Shown piece after piece: positions 23,131-34,021 of a stretch of 64,000 nt of DNA (positions are counted from its first letter, which is position 1; each line of letters opens with the position of its first letter). Made by a program: the position numbers and the translations under genes. The notes beneath the pieces are model-generated. The model had not been told where the DNA came from, searched no databases, and saw only the letters and a list, made by a program, of their open reading frames with translations. Source of the DNA: Schistocephalus solidus (lineage: Eukaryota > Platyhelminthes > Cestoda > Diphyllobothriidea > Diphyllobothriidae); the NCBI GenBank assembly GCA_017591395.1, contig WEDG01006452.1:1-64000 (forward strand), written 5' to 3'.

Positions 23131-24830
23131 ATGGTCTCCTCTTTTCTCTAATTGAATGTTTTCGCTGTTTTGACTCAAAGGAACAGCTAAATTCTCCCGG
23201 AAGTCTCGTAAAGACAGTGCCACTGTACTGATAGCATCATTCGAGGCTAGGACTGCATAGAATATACGTTTGTCGAGTTGCTTTTCCATAGACCAGAATC
23301 GAATTTCTGCCTGAGAGTAAAAGTTGATCCAAATATTACACTGACTGGAATTCTCACGTAACTTTTCAAAGGATAGCTAAAATTAATAACGAAAACCAAC
23401 CATAGGCCAAACATATTTTTCCGTTTAAATTTCAACATCAAACCACTTATCATGTCTCCCGAGGTCATTATTACCTGTTCTATCGCGTAGCTAGTAAGTT
23501 GTGGAAATCAGAACCATTTGATCACCTCGCGAAATATTTTAATTGCGAAAAATGACTACTTAGGTAGTAGACATTTTCCCACTGAATTTCGATACCCTTT
23601 TAAAGGCAAGTTTTTTTTTATAGAAAACATACACAACCATATTCCCTTCTTGTACTCATTTGGGAGCAAATAACACCTTCCTACAATTTTTGTGCTTAAA
23701 GGTATTGTTCCGTTTTCAAAACATTTATGATTATGAGATTCTTTAAGACCGTAAAATGTACATTCACAACTTTTCTTATCTATCCATTTATAAATGCTAC
23801 TTATAAAAGTATTAAAAATGGTCTACATCAATTGCAAAATTTAGTTGAGCATTTTATGACCTTTTTCCGATGAATTAGAGAAAAAAGTGAGTTCATTGAG
23901 GTGGAATGTAAACACTATGTAGATTAGGTACACTGAATGCAAGTGTAATACCAGGTCGCTTTGAAAATTATTTGTGATTTGAAATGTTTCTTGAAAATCA
24001 ATAGGTACCCTTTATTCAAACGCAAAATTCGAAGAAAGCAAAGTTTTCTACCCAATGAGCACCAGGAACAATATTTTTGTGCCTGTTTTCTAAAAAATAT
24101 ATAGGCATTCATGAGAGCCTCGAAAATGAACTGGAAGAATGTCTAGTAGATGTCTAAATATCAACCATTCGTTCTTAATCCAGTGTGGTTGTTGCAGGTG
24201 ACCGGAAAACGCTCTTTCAAAATCCATCATCCTGTCTGAAATCTGTCAACGGAATCATGGGACTCAAATCCATTCTTAAAAAATGTGCAGTAGCACAGTG
24301 AAACCTGTTCTGTGGACTTATATTTGACTTTTCAGACTCGGATAAAATGAAAAAAAATAATAAATTTTAACACTGTAAGTTAAAAGACAAATTTAAAACT
24401 GGTGGATATTTTTAACCGACAAGAGGTTCACTAGGTTACCAATTGATAGGACAAGCCTCCTTGTTCTTGCGCAACACGGTCTAGAAAATCAACGAAACAT
24501 CTGACTTATACAACTGTCAATCACTGTCAGCTGTTACGTGACAACTGCGGACATTAACCTTTTCAGACGGAATATAGATGTTAATTCAGGGTCTGCATCT
24601 ATCCTCATAGGTCTCCGTGTTGGGCGCAGCGTCAAAATCTCCAACCGAGTACACAGGGGTAGTGTTTTTGAAACTTTTTTGATTGATGAGTTAGCGTAGC
24701 TTTTACAATTTCAAGGTTAATTTGGAATTTGGCCTAAAAAGTCTCCCAGCACGAATGCCCTTCTGGAAATTTCGTAATTTTTCGACTTCGAAAACAAATT
24801 TCTTCCTGCGCTGCGATAGTAAAAGGGATC
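23131..24830. other. No gene seen (AT-rich)
   Basis: This is AT-rich sequence with homopolymer runs and no supported coding frame. It may be intronic or intergenic. Confidence 0.5.
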
Positions 24831-24879
24831 TTTGGCTTTTGAGGTTCGTCCACACTGAGCTTATTGCTCTTTCCTGCAA

Positions 24880-25052
24880 TAAATCCGATTCAGATTGTCA
24901 GCCAAGGCAAGGGAGACCAGAAGAGGCATTTCTGGCTTATCAGCTGACATCAGCCAGCCATGTCACAAACTCAGGTTTAGGAATTTCTTAGGTTCGAACT
25001 CATGGCCTGCTGGTTAGAAGTATAACGCTCTAACCATTGAGCCACGTGCTCG
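24880..25052 (-). repeat. tRNA-derived SINE-like element
   Basis: Read on the minus strand from about 25050 it has a box A-like gtggctcaatggttagag and, about 40 bases on, a box B-like gagttcgaacc, the two internal pol III promoter parts of a tRNA. The body (ggctggctgatg, gtctcccttgc) recurs at 25245-25400 and 55060-55170. The cloverleaf is too degenerate for a working tRNA. Confidence 0.65.
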
Positions 25053-25244
25053 TTGTCCTGTAGGTTTTGATAAGGAATTCTTACTATGGAAGACGGGTGC
25101 TCATAAAACGGTTACGAAACACACTGGTCCAATTCAGCTTCCGGGGCTATGTCTAGAGCCCCGTCAAAAGTCGCACGTCGCCTAGTATTACAGAAAGAAT
25201 AAAATTACCGACAAAAATATGTAGGACTTGAATTGCCATTTGAA

Positions 25245-25352
25245 GATTATAAACCGTCATCAGCCAACCATACTTAACCCCAGGTTTTGCAACTTTTGAG
25301 GCTAGAACTCATGACATGTGATTCACTATGGCTGGCTGATGATGGTTTATAA
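25245..25352. repeat. Inverted repeat within SINE-related sequence
   Basis: The arms at 25245-25272 and 25327-25352 are complementary at about 24 of 26 positions (cores catcagccaaccata and tatggctggctgatg), with a loop of about 54 bases. This suggests two SINE bodies joined head to head. Confidence 0.75.
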
Positions 25353-26100
25353 GCCAGAATTGGCCATTCCAGTCTCCCTTGAATTTGTGGACAATCTAAT
25401 TCTGCATAGAACCCTGTTCACTATGTGGCTACCTGTAGGGCTCCAGATGGAGCTCCTAAAGCCCAATGGGACAAGTGGATTCCGTAGGTGATTGATAAGT
25501 GCCCCTCGACCGTAAAACCGATTAATGTGACAATTTTACATCCACTGCATTAGGTTCTTTACGAAACCGCCTTTGACTCCGAGAAAATGTTTAAGCCAGA
25601 CGGCTTCGATTTGGCTGTCCAATTACCAGCACAGGAATGTGGGACAAACGATGACTCTGCTAGTCTCAGCAACGCGTTAACCCCTGAGAACGCTACCGTT
25701 TAGTCCTTATCCAATGCCTTCTGTGTCTAAAACTGTGGAAAAATATACCTTACGTCAGAGATGACCAAATTATTCTGTCAGCCAAACTTGTTTCCAGTCC
25801 TCTTATATATTACATAGGACAATGAGGGATGAAACAGTGAGCTCAGTGCCGTCTAACCGGGCCTCACCCTAATTCAACCCAGGTACATTAACTGCACTAT
25901 CGGGTTCTTTGAAAGTTTTTACAACCGACGGACTGTGAAGATACATTAGCAAACCTGTGAGACAGCTTCGGGCAGACGCCATCGGAAAGTGTGGTATGGT
26001 TGTCATGGTAACGCATGAAATGACCAAAAATAAACAATCATCTAGTCTCCTAACCCAACCCCCTCTTCCGTCGGCTTTGCTCCTGGTGAGGATGAAGAGA
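25353..26100. other. No gene seen
   Basis: Frames here (such as 25869-26147 minus) show no recognisable domain. Confidence 0.4.
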
Positions 26101-26104
26101 TTGT

Positions 26105-26330
26105 TTATGCTTTTCTCACTGACGACCACGTCCACCGTGTGCCCCACGGAGTGGGAGCAACATCGGTGAATTGCATTTGACTTGCTCTAGAGTGAGGGTA
26201 GACTTGCGCAGTATTTACCGCACTCTTTCCTTCCATACACACTGGGCTCGGATGGCAGGGCAACGTCCAGATGGCAGAATGTGGGCTCAGGTGCAGTGGT
26301 TGACACAGTCCGTCTATATATGCCATACGA
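26105..26330 (-). repeat. Dispersed repeat R1, copy 6 (partial)
   Basis: On the minus strand it follows the R1 3' half, including the gaccacgtccaccgtgtg and gagggtagacttgcgcag segments seen on this plus strand. It is diverged from the other copies. Confidence 0.55.
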
Positions 26331-26608
26331 GACCTGGTCCCACAAACATGTACCTGGATTTAACCAACGTGAGGCGGTTCTGAGCCCATCGGAATGGAAG
26401 GAGCCATTGAGTCGGACTTTCAGGTCTGCAGCTGGTTACTTCCCGTACACACAACCTAATTACCAAGAGGTCAGAGTTATCCAGTTATCTAAGAACCTTA
26501 TAAGCCATAACTCTTGGGTTGTTCTGAGAGATTCAAGTGCGAAAAATTTACTATTATGAGCAATCGACTGGTATGCAATCAGGATGGTTACTCCAGTGTC
26601 GGTCTCAT

Positions 26609-26610
<2 letters not shown>

Positions 26611-26703
<93 letters not shown>
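26611..26703 (+). repeat. (CT)n microsatellite
   Basis: This is about 93 bp of CT dinucleotides with a single interruption (cttt). It generates artificial Leu-Ser frames. Confidence 0.97.
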
Positions 26704-26705
<2 letters not shown>

Positions 26706-26779
26706 CGCACCAGACAACTACAGACTTATTCCCGTGCAATCAGTACCACATATCATCACGCTAGTCGTCTTCTTGGTCG

Positions 26780-27035
26780 CTGTCTTGGCAAGGAATACTT
26801 ATATGGCGTCCCAAACAGAACATAAGAAGATGAACTACCCTCAATACGGGTGTCTTTGCACCAAATTCCAGGGAGACTAAGATTACATTTAGGGTAAGAT
26901 TTAGGTTTAGGGTTATGGGTATCGCTCAGGTAAGTTGGAGTTTTGTTTAGGGTTAAGTTTACGCTTGGGGTTTATGGTAGGTTCAAGGTTAAGATTAGGA
27001 TTACGGTTAAGGTTTACGTTATGGTTCGTAAACAG
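26780..27035 (+). repeat. Dispersed repeat R4 with degenerate TTAGGG-like tract
   Basis: From about 26888 to 27030 the sequence is a run of degraded ttaggg/gttagg hexamers. The flank before it (ccaaattccagggagacta) matches, in inverse, the flank of the similar tract at 48810-48900. TTAGGG is the flatworm telomere repeat, but the shared flank shows that this is an interspersed element and not a chromosome end. Confidence 0.75.
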
Positions 27036-27540
27036 GAATATTTACTCTTCCAATAATTATGAGCTAGCTGAGCTGTATTACTTGGGCGGGCGTTTCTATT
27101 CCCGGGTCCCATATAGTGCCACATCCACCCTCCGTACAGTGAAGACTATTGGGTATTACTGAATTCAATCTCCTAAGGGTGGTTTAAACTCCTTTGAGTC
27201 GACTACGTATTAGTCCCTTTATGGCCGCTCCATCCAGTCTTGTTATAGGCAGTGAACGTTTATAAATCATTTCCAAGGCGGTTCAGAAATTTCTAAAAAG
27301 CTAAGGAATCAGGAAATTGATCCGTTTTCTTGCAATGAATGAGTACCCTTAAAAAGAATTTTTTTAATTTTCTCAGGAGAACATTGAAATGAACTGCCCT
27401 CTTGGCAAATCTAAAAGGATAGCAAAATTTTAACGGGTCTGTATGGTGTAAGCCAATCATATTAGAATATTAAGAAAAGGAAACCTCTGGAAACCAACTG
27501 TCAGTCTTCCTTCAAAGATTACCTATCACAAAGTCGAATA
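27036..27540. other. No gene seen
   Basis: AT-rich sequence downstream of the minus-strand membrane protein gene; it probably includes the end of that transcription unit. Confidence 0.4.
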
Positions 27541-27543
27541 AGT

Positions 27544-27590
27544 TGTATTTTATTTTATTTTATTTTGTTTATTTTAATAAACAAATAAAA
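27544..27590 (-). terminator. Probable poly(A) signal region of the membrane protein gene
   Basis: On the minus strand, AATAAA-type hexamers occur in a short pentanucleotide array (tatttt on the plus strand), about 115-160 bases after the stop codon at 27705. This is a plausible 3' end for the gene at 27705-28037, although AT-rich repeats give such hexamers by chance. Confidence 0.45.
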
Positions 27591-27704
27591 TGATAAAAAT
27601 AGACGTTCTGGCAGTAAGGATAAAAGATCTTAAAAAGAAAAATTTTAAAAACGGAGTCCCACCAGATGGTCCTCATTTTGCGCAAGTTGACACCAAATTC
27701 CGAT

Positions 27705-28037
27705 TCAATAATTCCTATCCTCATCCGCTATGCGGGCGTCATTTTTCTCCTCCTCGTCCTCAAAACCTTCGTTTTCGGCGAATTCCTTTTGTAGACGCAT
27801 CATCTCCTCCAGGTCGCGTTTCTGCATTTGCGATTTTTTGATTCTTTTATACACGAAGAGGAGGATGAAGCAGACACCACAGCTGGTACCGAAGAAGAAG
27901 ACGGAAATCCCAGCGAGTAAGCGAGGCCGCTCACCGTTATCTTGTCCTGCTCCCCACATGCAGCCTCCAATTAAGAAGCCGAGCACTGTGAAGCCAAAAA
28001 GAGTGAAGAGTAGTGGCTCTCCCTCGAAAAGGATCAT
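27705..28037 (-). CDS. Two-helix membrane protein, 110 residues
   Basis: An ATG in good context (acaaATGA) opens an uninterrupted 110-codon frame. Residues about 8-30 (LLFTLFGFTVLGFLIGG) and 40-63 (LLAGISVFFFGTSCGVCFILLF) are hydrophobic enough to be membrane helices, joined by a short loop. After YKRIKK the tail is highly charged and ends in an acidic Glu/Asp-rich stretch, which suggests a cytoplasmic C-terminus by the positive-inside rule. I do not recognise the family. A poly(A) signal lies downstream. An upstream ORF overlaps the start by ATGA (see 28034-28369). No homology was tested. Complete, compact structure and composition make it one of the best gene candidates in the window. Confidence 0.65.
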   Translation of the reverse strand: MILFEGEPLLFTLFGFTVLGFLIGGCMWGAGQDNGERPRLLAGISVFFFGTSCGVCFILLFVYKRIKKSQMQKRDLEEMMRLQKEFAENEGFEDEEEKNDARIADEDRNY

Positions 28038-28369
28038 TTGTTGACTTCACAAGACCTGAGCTCCCTCTTCGAATCCCTGCGTGCAGTTCGTAGAGCAACC
28101 GAGTTGTTGGGCCACAACCTTCTGTCAACGGCAAGAGCGACTCGCAGAGAATGGAGAACTAGCTCCTCGCCGAAGGATAGCAAATGCTAAAATTGTTCTT
28201 CTGCGGATTATCGATTTTCTCGCGCGCGTACGCAATTGAGTTCGCCTTCCAACTGCTGCGCCAGCCTCTGCTGGTAGGGCGTCAAGGCGACATCAACAGC
28301 GGCGGATAAACGAGTGCTAATGACGGCACCGTATGCTTGGTCGCCTACACCGACAAAGTTAGTCGACAT
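28034..28369 (-). CDS. Upstream ORF, possibly spliced, 96 residues
   Basis: An ATG at 28369 opens a GC-rich frame (MSTNFVGVGDQAYG...) that reads to a TAA at 28208 if unspliced (53 residues). A 45-bp candidate intron (28231-28187, gtacgc...tttag) would instead give two exons, 28369-28232 and 28186-28034, encoding 96 residues and ending in a TGA that overlaps the ATG of the membrane protein gene. Very short introns are known in flatworms. The protein looks helical and basic, and I do not recognise it. The donor gtacgc is weak and several frames are open here, so the spliced model is tentative. Confidence 0.35.
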
Positions 28370-28399
28370 GGGATAAACAAAGCAAAATAAATCAAGTAA

Positions 28400-29200
28400 C
28401 TCAACCCTAGCGGAAATAAGCCGAAGCTCGCTATATTCTCAGACTTTCTAATCTTCCGGACAGATGACTTCATGGAAAAGAAAATCGACTGCCTAACTCA
28501 TGAAATCTCATGAATTTCACAAGAAAGTCCACACAGTCCACCAAATTCTTACAGCAGTAAAGGAACGGCCGTTCTTAAAAAGTAGGCACAAGTTGCTTTA
28601 TTGAGTAATATTTACTAAGATAAATTATATGTAAAGTATTTCCGGTTTTTATTAATGTCCGTTTATAGCACCAACGCGCCCAAGCAAGAGGTTTTGATCC
28701 ATAGCTTTCAGGAGCGTATTAAAATTCACGGATGTAAAGAATCGCCAGATTCTGCCCAATTTTGAAATAAACTCTTCCTTCATAAATAGCTTTTGGGCCT
28801 CAAATCCATTCCACAAACAAAATTAACGACCTCAAATACTACCATCTAAAAGTTCGATCACGACATTTCATGATTTATGCAGTCTACTGCACGTTCAACA
28901 CAAAGCATGCCAAAGATTCGTTTTTAATACGAAAACTTACTGTCATATTGCAACTACGTCTAGGAAGTTAAGGAGTGGTCACGGATAACCGTTTAATTAA
29001 ATCTACACGGGCAAAACGCACATGGCTATCTACCTTCTTCATGTTAAAATTTAAAAAAAAAGGATTTTGGGTGGCTGTCGTCAAAGTTTCGACATGGGCG
29101 GAAGACTTATAACAGACTTTTGTAATCGCAGCAAACGCGGATAAATAACTAATAATTTTAAATGGAAAGAAAAGCAGTTGTTTATTTTGGTTTTTTTTTG
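28400..29200. other. No gene seen
   Basis: AT-rich sequence with no supported frame. Confidence 0.45.
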
Positions 29201-29204
29201 CGAA

Positions 29205-29300
29205 ACATTTGGCGACCTCGGTTGGATTCGAACCCGCGATAGCAAGAGGAAGGCTTTACTACAATCAACGTTTTAATTAACTGAGCAAGGAATCCCCATC
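29205..29300 (-). repeat. tRNA-derived SINE-like element with intact box B
   Basis: The plus strand shows ggattcgaacc at 29224-29234, which is a perfect minus-strand box B (ggttcgaatcc). Upstream on the minus strand is a box A-like cttgctcagttaatta. The ends (ggggattcc / gaggtcgcc) do not pair as a tRNA acceptor stem, so it is probably a SINE head and not a gene. Confidence 0.6.
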
Positions 29301-29449
29301 AAGAGCCTTGAATTTAATCGCAAGTGGTTGCCCAGGAAATCAGCCTTTGGCAGTCAACTTACTGTATCAAAATGGGTTATTTTATACATTACAGTAGCTT
29401 TGGGCGGGTAATTTGATCAATGTGTGATTAAACTCACGACACTGGTGGG

Positions 29450-29522
29450 GTTTTATAGCTCAAGTGGTTAGAGTGTTAACTGTTGTCTGTTTTCGTGAGT
29501 TAAATCCCACTGTGGCCGCCAA
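29450..29522 (+). repeat. tRNA-like SINE head
   Basis: It contains tagctcaagtggttagag (box A-like) and gagttaaatccc (a degraded box B) about 40 bases later. Acceptor stem pairing is poor. Confidence 0.5.
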
Positions 29523-30090
29523 GATTTCACAATTGGGTCAAAAAAATTATTCAAATCTGCCGAAACCTACTAGTAATATCCTTTTTCACTGATAACATGA
29601 GGAGGTTTACTTGCCATTAACCCTGCTGCTGGTCAATACAATGTTCCTCAGAAAAGGGATACTAGTCATATCACTTGGGACGTAATAATTAAGGTAGTAG
29701 TTCAGAGTGATTTACCGATTTCCAACTTCATGGATAGCTGAAGCCCCGGGTCCCGTGGATCCTCGATCACTTACTGCTTCGAGTGGTTCGACTTCTTACT
29801 GGCTTCCGGTTGGTATACAAGCAGCTGAGCTTTTTCGGCGTCAAAGCCCTTTATTTCATCAGAAGCTTATTTATGAACTAGGACCAAATAATTTCAGGTT
29901 GGGTATGAAGGTGTTATATTAATTCTTGAGCCGACATTCATCAGCTTTGCCGTAGGAGCTTAAGCCATAGACAGGCTCTAGTCACTACGACCTACAGGCC
30001 CGGTCCCCAATAGAAAAATTAGAAATCAAACGTCATTAATAGAGAAGAGTATTACATTCCGTAGAAAATGACTGAATAACATATGAGAAG

Positions 30091-30621
30091 TCAACAGAAC
30101 TCAGGTGCCGCGAAAGCAGGCATCGGAATAACAAATTGGCATGCATCAGACCATGTTGAGCGAGGGCCTGTCTGAATCGGCTTTAAATTTGATTGGCCGG
30201 TTTGGAAAGACGTGATTGGCCGATACCCAAACCCCCTCTGGTAGGTGCGCAACGCCCGACAGAATTGACAGAATTGATCAAAGTTACCTTTTTTAGGATC
30301 TGGGATGGGTAATTTGTAGCCGCGTGTACGCGAAGATGGCCCCAGCCCCGTTATCCCACCCTCGCGGATGCTCTCTCCCTGAAAGGCTGTCAGCAACTCC
30401 CTCTCTCCCCTCCCTTGTTCTCTATCGCCAGCAGTTTCACGGTCTTTCTCCGCAGTTGCGGACAGAGCTGCACTCCCCGCCGGTTTTTTATCCGACATTT
30501 CGGTGTCACCTCCCCATCCAGGTAGATCGTAGTAGGCGGACATGTTTTGGGGGACTTTCACGTAGATTTGACAAGTTTCTTCCTCTGCTCGTCTATGCGT
30601 ACACGATGGCTGATCTAGCAA
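30091..30621 (-). CDS. Hypothetical ORF, partly repeat-derived
   Basis: The open frame covers up to 176 codons; the first ATG gives about 150 residues beginning MSAYYDLPGWGG. The N-terminal part is polar and charged. The C-terminal part (30105-30245) is dispersed repeat R5, also present at 36733-36895. No domain is recognised, and the frame is probably not a conserved gene. Confidence 0.2.
   Translation of the reverse strand: MLDQPSCTHRRAEEETCQIYVKVPQNMSAYYDLPGWGGDTEMSDKKPAGSAALSATAEKDRETAGDREQGRGERELLTAFQGESIREGGITGLGPSSRTRGYKLPIPDPKKGNFDQFCQFCRALRTYQRGFGYRPITSFQTGQSNLKPIQTGPRSTWSDACQFVIPMPAFAAPEFC
30105..30245 (-). repeat. Dispersed repeat R5, copy 1
   Basis: On the minus strand it reads gccaatcacgtctttccaaa and continues in step with 36733-36895 on the plus strand, at moderate identity. 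Confidence 0.6.
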
Positions 30622-30699
30622 TCCTGTGCGGTTTTTTCCCGTTTGGATCTTTTCAAGGTGCGCTATCTGTACCTTCCTGAAAATCTTAGGTTGCTACAC

Positions 30700-31390
30700 C
30701 TGCAAGGGCGCTGCGTTTTAACAGGCTTCAATGGAACAACGACGAAATATTTATAACTTCCTACGAGGCTCTAGTAGCATGTAGCTACATACTGTGATTA
30801 CTGCGACAGGAGCTACAAGTATATCCTTAAAACTGAGTAAAATAATTGAGGACACATTCAAAGTAAATAAACCAACGCAAAACGTTCATTCTTTAAAGGT
30901 AAATTATCAGACTTAGGCGATTCCCACGTGATTTGTTCGGTTCAGCTAGAGATCTGTGGTGTCCTACCTTCTAGACTCGCTGGGATTACTGATTGGATAA
31001 CAGGAAGTGCGAGATACTCGCAACGGAATCTGTGATAATCGCAAGCCAAGACGTCGCTATCATTCACGCTCAAAAGGCGATTTTAGGTATTGTAGCTATG
31101 ATATCTTAAATTGCCATCAGGTTTGAACAAGTATAAGTTACGGGATGGGATCCATAAAATAATCGTCAATTTTGTGTTTGATTAAATTTTTATCTGGACT
31201 TCCGAAACCATGAGCTCAAACAAACATACACAAAACCTTCACAAATGCGATAAATATCTCGAAAATGATTTTATACTGAAGGAAGTTGCATTTCTGTTTC
31301 CTGCGGTAGCAAGTTCCGTGAAAGTTATTAAGTTTTATTGATCAGCTAGTGAGGGTAAAATCTAGGAAGTTCAGAGACGCACACTGAATC
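30700..31390. other. No gene seen
   Basis: There is no supported frame or repeat up to the Gypsy-like copy G2. Confidence 0.4.
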
Positions 31391-31391
31391 T

Positions 31392-33358
31392 GTCCTGGAT
31401 ATAGATAGCGCTTGCCTTTATCTGGAACTTCGTCATCAACATCCGAATATCGACAACCAGTTTCACATTGACGAAGTTCAAAACGATGTTGAGCCCTATC
31501 TCGGGTCATTCTGTGTTCACTCGAGCTTGACGAATGATGCCTGCAGACGGAGTTTTAACATATACTGCTACTGGGCATCCTTAGGCCACCCGGAAGCCCG
31601 TGGGCGTCCCCTCTGTAATCCACAATGGCCCAATTTCCCATCGGTGCTCAGTGTCTCATCTTAAGGATTGCGCCAGAGCCCTTTGCAGCAAAACGGTTTT
31701 CTTGAAGCTTGACCTAGTGTGCACCATCCATCAAATATATGTCCCCCTGGAGGATATCCGAAAACCTGCTATTAGTATTAGTTTAATTATAATTATAATT
31801 ATTATTCCTCAGTAGTGCGCTCAGATTTTCCAGAGGTTCATTAGCCAGTTTTTAGTGATCTGCCGCTTGTGTACGCCTTCGTCGATGGCCTCTAGGTGGC
31901 TAACCGAAATTCTGAAGAATCCAAGCTGAAGCTCGCCTTTGAATTTGACAACCTTAACGAGTACGGCGTCGTTAACAAGATATACAAGAGCTTTTTCGGT
32001 GTGCCTTATCTCGAATTTCTTGAGTTCCATGTTTACTCCGATTGTTGGCCTTCTCAGACGCTGATGACAGACGTTTCTATCGTAGCCTAGACGCAGTCCT
32101 TCAAGACCACCTTGCTGGTGTGAACAGACCATTGGTTTTATTCCAGACAGAGACGTGATACAGTACCTTTGGTCATGAATCACATGCCAATCGCCTACCC
32201 ATGAAGCAGGTCCTGCACTTTCTTCACGATCGCGTATTCAGGCTTTTCACGGACCACAAGACGCTCAATTTTGCCTTTTTATTCCCTTCCGAAAACTATA
32301 ACCCGAGGGAGATAGCTTACCACACTCCCAGTTCCCCACCGACAACCGCCATATTGATGGTTCCAAGAATGCGTGGTCCGGACCTTCGGTCTCTGTGCTC
32401 TAGGTGTCACATTGGAGTGAACATTGTGCAATGGCGGATGAGCACCTACGAGTCAGTTGTTCTAGCAAAAGTCAGTTAATGGTCTGCTGCTCGCAGAAGT
32501 TCCTCTGACCACCGCTACTGACACAATTATTATTTACGTATCTAAATCTTTTTATCACACACTCTTGTCCATCTTGACGCCTCGAGCTGTGTTGCAAACT
32601 CTTCATGGACTCTCCCTACCTGGGCTCTGTGCACCACAAAAACTCCCCACGGAAAGGGTCGTCCGGCCTGGCATGAACAAGGACCTCAAAGATTGGGCAC
32701 GGTGGTGCCTGTTTTGCCAGCGAACCAAGGCTTGGCACCAAAACAAGTATCCAACTGGCACTTTCCCAAAGTTCCGTGCACGGTTAAGTCATGTGCATCT
32801 GGATATCATCGATTCCCTGGCCCCATCCAATTGTTTCAATCAACTTAACTGCGTTCATCGGTACAGCAGCTGGGTTGAAGCCATACCCTTTGCCGAACAT
32901 GGAGGCAGGCACTATCTTCAAGGGCTCTGTCAGTCGTTGGATCGTGATTATTGGTGCCACAGTCCTGGTTAGGACTGACCCAGTTGTCCATTTCGAATTT
33001 TGCCTTCCTCCATGCCCTCCGTGCACTTCTGCAGGCGGATGACGGCCTACCATCCAGCAGGCAACGGCATGGCTGAATGTTTCCACCGCCAGATAAAGAC
33101 AGCCCTGCGTGTCGCAGAGGACCCAGCTAACTGGTCTGATAATCTGCCACTTGTGCTCATTGGTATGAGCACGGCCCTTAAGTCGGATCTTGATTGCAAC
33201 GCAGCCGAATTAGTGCTTGGTGTTAACCTCCAAATGCCAGGCGAGATTATCCTTCCGACCTCTCGAGGTTGCGAGTCGAGCCCCAACAATTTTGCTCATT
33301 GGTTGTAGTAATTCATACTTTCGATTTATTCTATTGCGCCTTGAGTTCCAATTACCAA
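31392..33358 (+). mobile_element. Ty3/Gypsy-like remnant, copy G2 (inverted partner of G1)
   Basis: It reads in the plus direction as RT (31600-32090), RNase H (32201-32290), the integrase zinc and core region (32690-33310), and ends 50 bp later. LKDWARWCLFCQRTKA, LSHVHLDIIDSL and MTAYHPAGNGMAE are recognisable. It is nearly identical to G1 over 2 kb, including the same internal deletions, but lacks G1's protease and integrase tail. Stops break all frames. The shared damage suggests an inverted segmental duplication or spread of a defective source copy. Confidence 0.85.
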
Positions 33359-33359
33359 T

Positions 33360-33860
33360 AAGTAAAAGGACTACTTATGACGCAGGCAAGATTCTCAATT
33401 TGGAAGTTAAGGAGAGGAAATACTTGAAATACGAACCACGCTTCACGATGAAGATTAAATTTTGGGTAACAGTCATGCTGCATAGATCTGATTTAAGGGG
33501 AGAAATATGTCTCCTTCGTTTTTACTTTGAGCTCCTAAAGCAGTCACATAATGACATGAAGCAAGTCCTATATAAGGGCTCCTGAAAGATGCGAATGTGG
33601 TTAATGCTCCCGTTTATTACTCGGTCTGTGTTCCAAGCCAGGCAATTCTAGTGCCACTTCAGAACACGGTTTGAGATTCGAACACGGTTCCCGTGGCCAT
33701 CGACCACTTACTTCAAACGCTCCACGTTTAGCCGTAGACTATCAGTCATGTAGATAAGTTGATGAATCTACAACCACTCTCGAGCAACGTAAAAAATCAA
33801 GTGATTATTTTATTAGTAAAATGCATTATACAAATAAGTTGATGGTAAAAGTGGTCTCCT
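33360..33860. other. No gene seen
   Basis: Short unassigned spacer between G2 and the Penelope-like element. Confidence 0.4.
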
Positions 33861-33869
33861 AGATAAATT

Positions 33870-33975
33870 ATTAAGAGTTGCGAAAATTCCCATTGAAAAA
33901 TTCAAAAGACAAATTTGGCGAGCATAGGTTAGCTTTCGATAAATGCTCGTCAGGCCTTTACATTTATATCCCTGT
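33870..33975 (-). repeat. Penelope-like terminal repeat, right (3') copy
   Basis: It matches 36510-36570 directly (gcgaaaattcc, aaagacaa, tttgg) and 36595-36660 in the opposite orientation. It includes the hammerhead-like motif. Confidence 0.75.
33917..33957 (-). ncRNA. Hammerhead ribozyme-like motif
   Basis: On the minus strand the conserved core is present in order: CTGACGA at 33953-33947 and GAAA at 33937-33934, followed by a hairpin whose stem (AGC with GCT) includes the expected A15.1-U16.1 pair and leaves C at 33920 as the cleavage residue. Three stem I base pairs join 33956-33954 to 33919-33917. Stem II is poor, with a single clear G-C pair. Hammerhead motifs are known from Penelope-like terminal repeats. 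Activity is unlikely without a better stem II, but descent from a ribozyme is well supported. Confidence 0.55.
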
Positions 33976-34021
33976 GTCACTAAGACAAATATGCGGGTAA
34001 GTAGAACAAATTGTACGGTTG

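Noticed and set aside
26514..26880. Leu-Ser repeat frames
   Set aside because: They come from the (CT)n microsatellite.
26888..27030. True telomere or chromosome fusion site
   Set aside because: Hexamers are degenerate, and the flank is shared with 48810-48900, so it is an interspersed repeat.
29205..29300. tRNA gene
   Set aside because: Box B is perfect, but the acceptor stem does not pair and the anticodon arm is unclear. It is more likely a SINE head.
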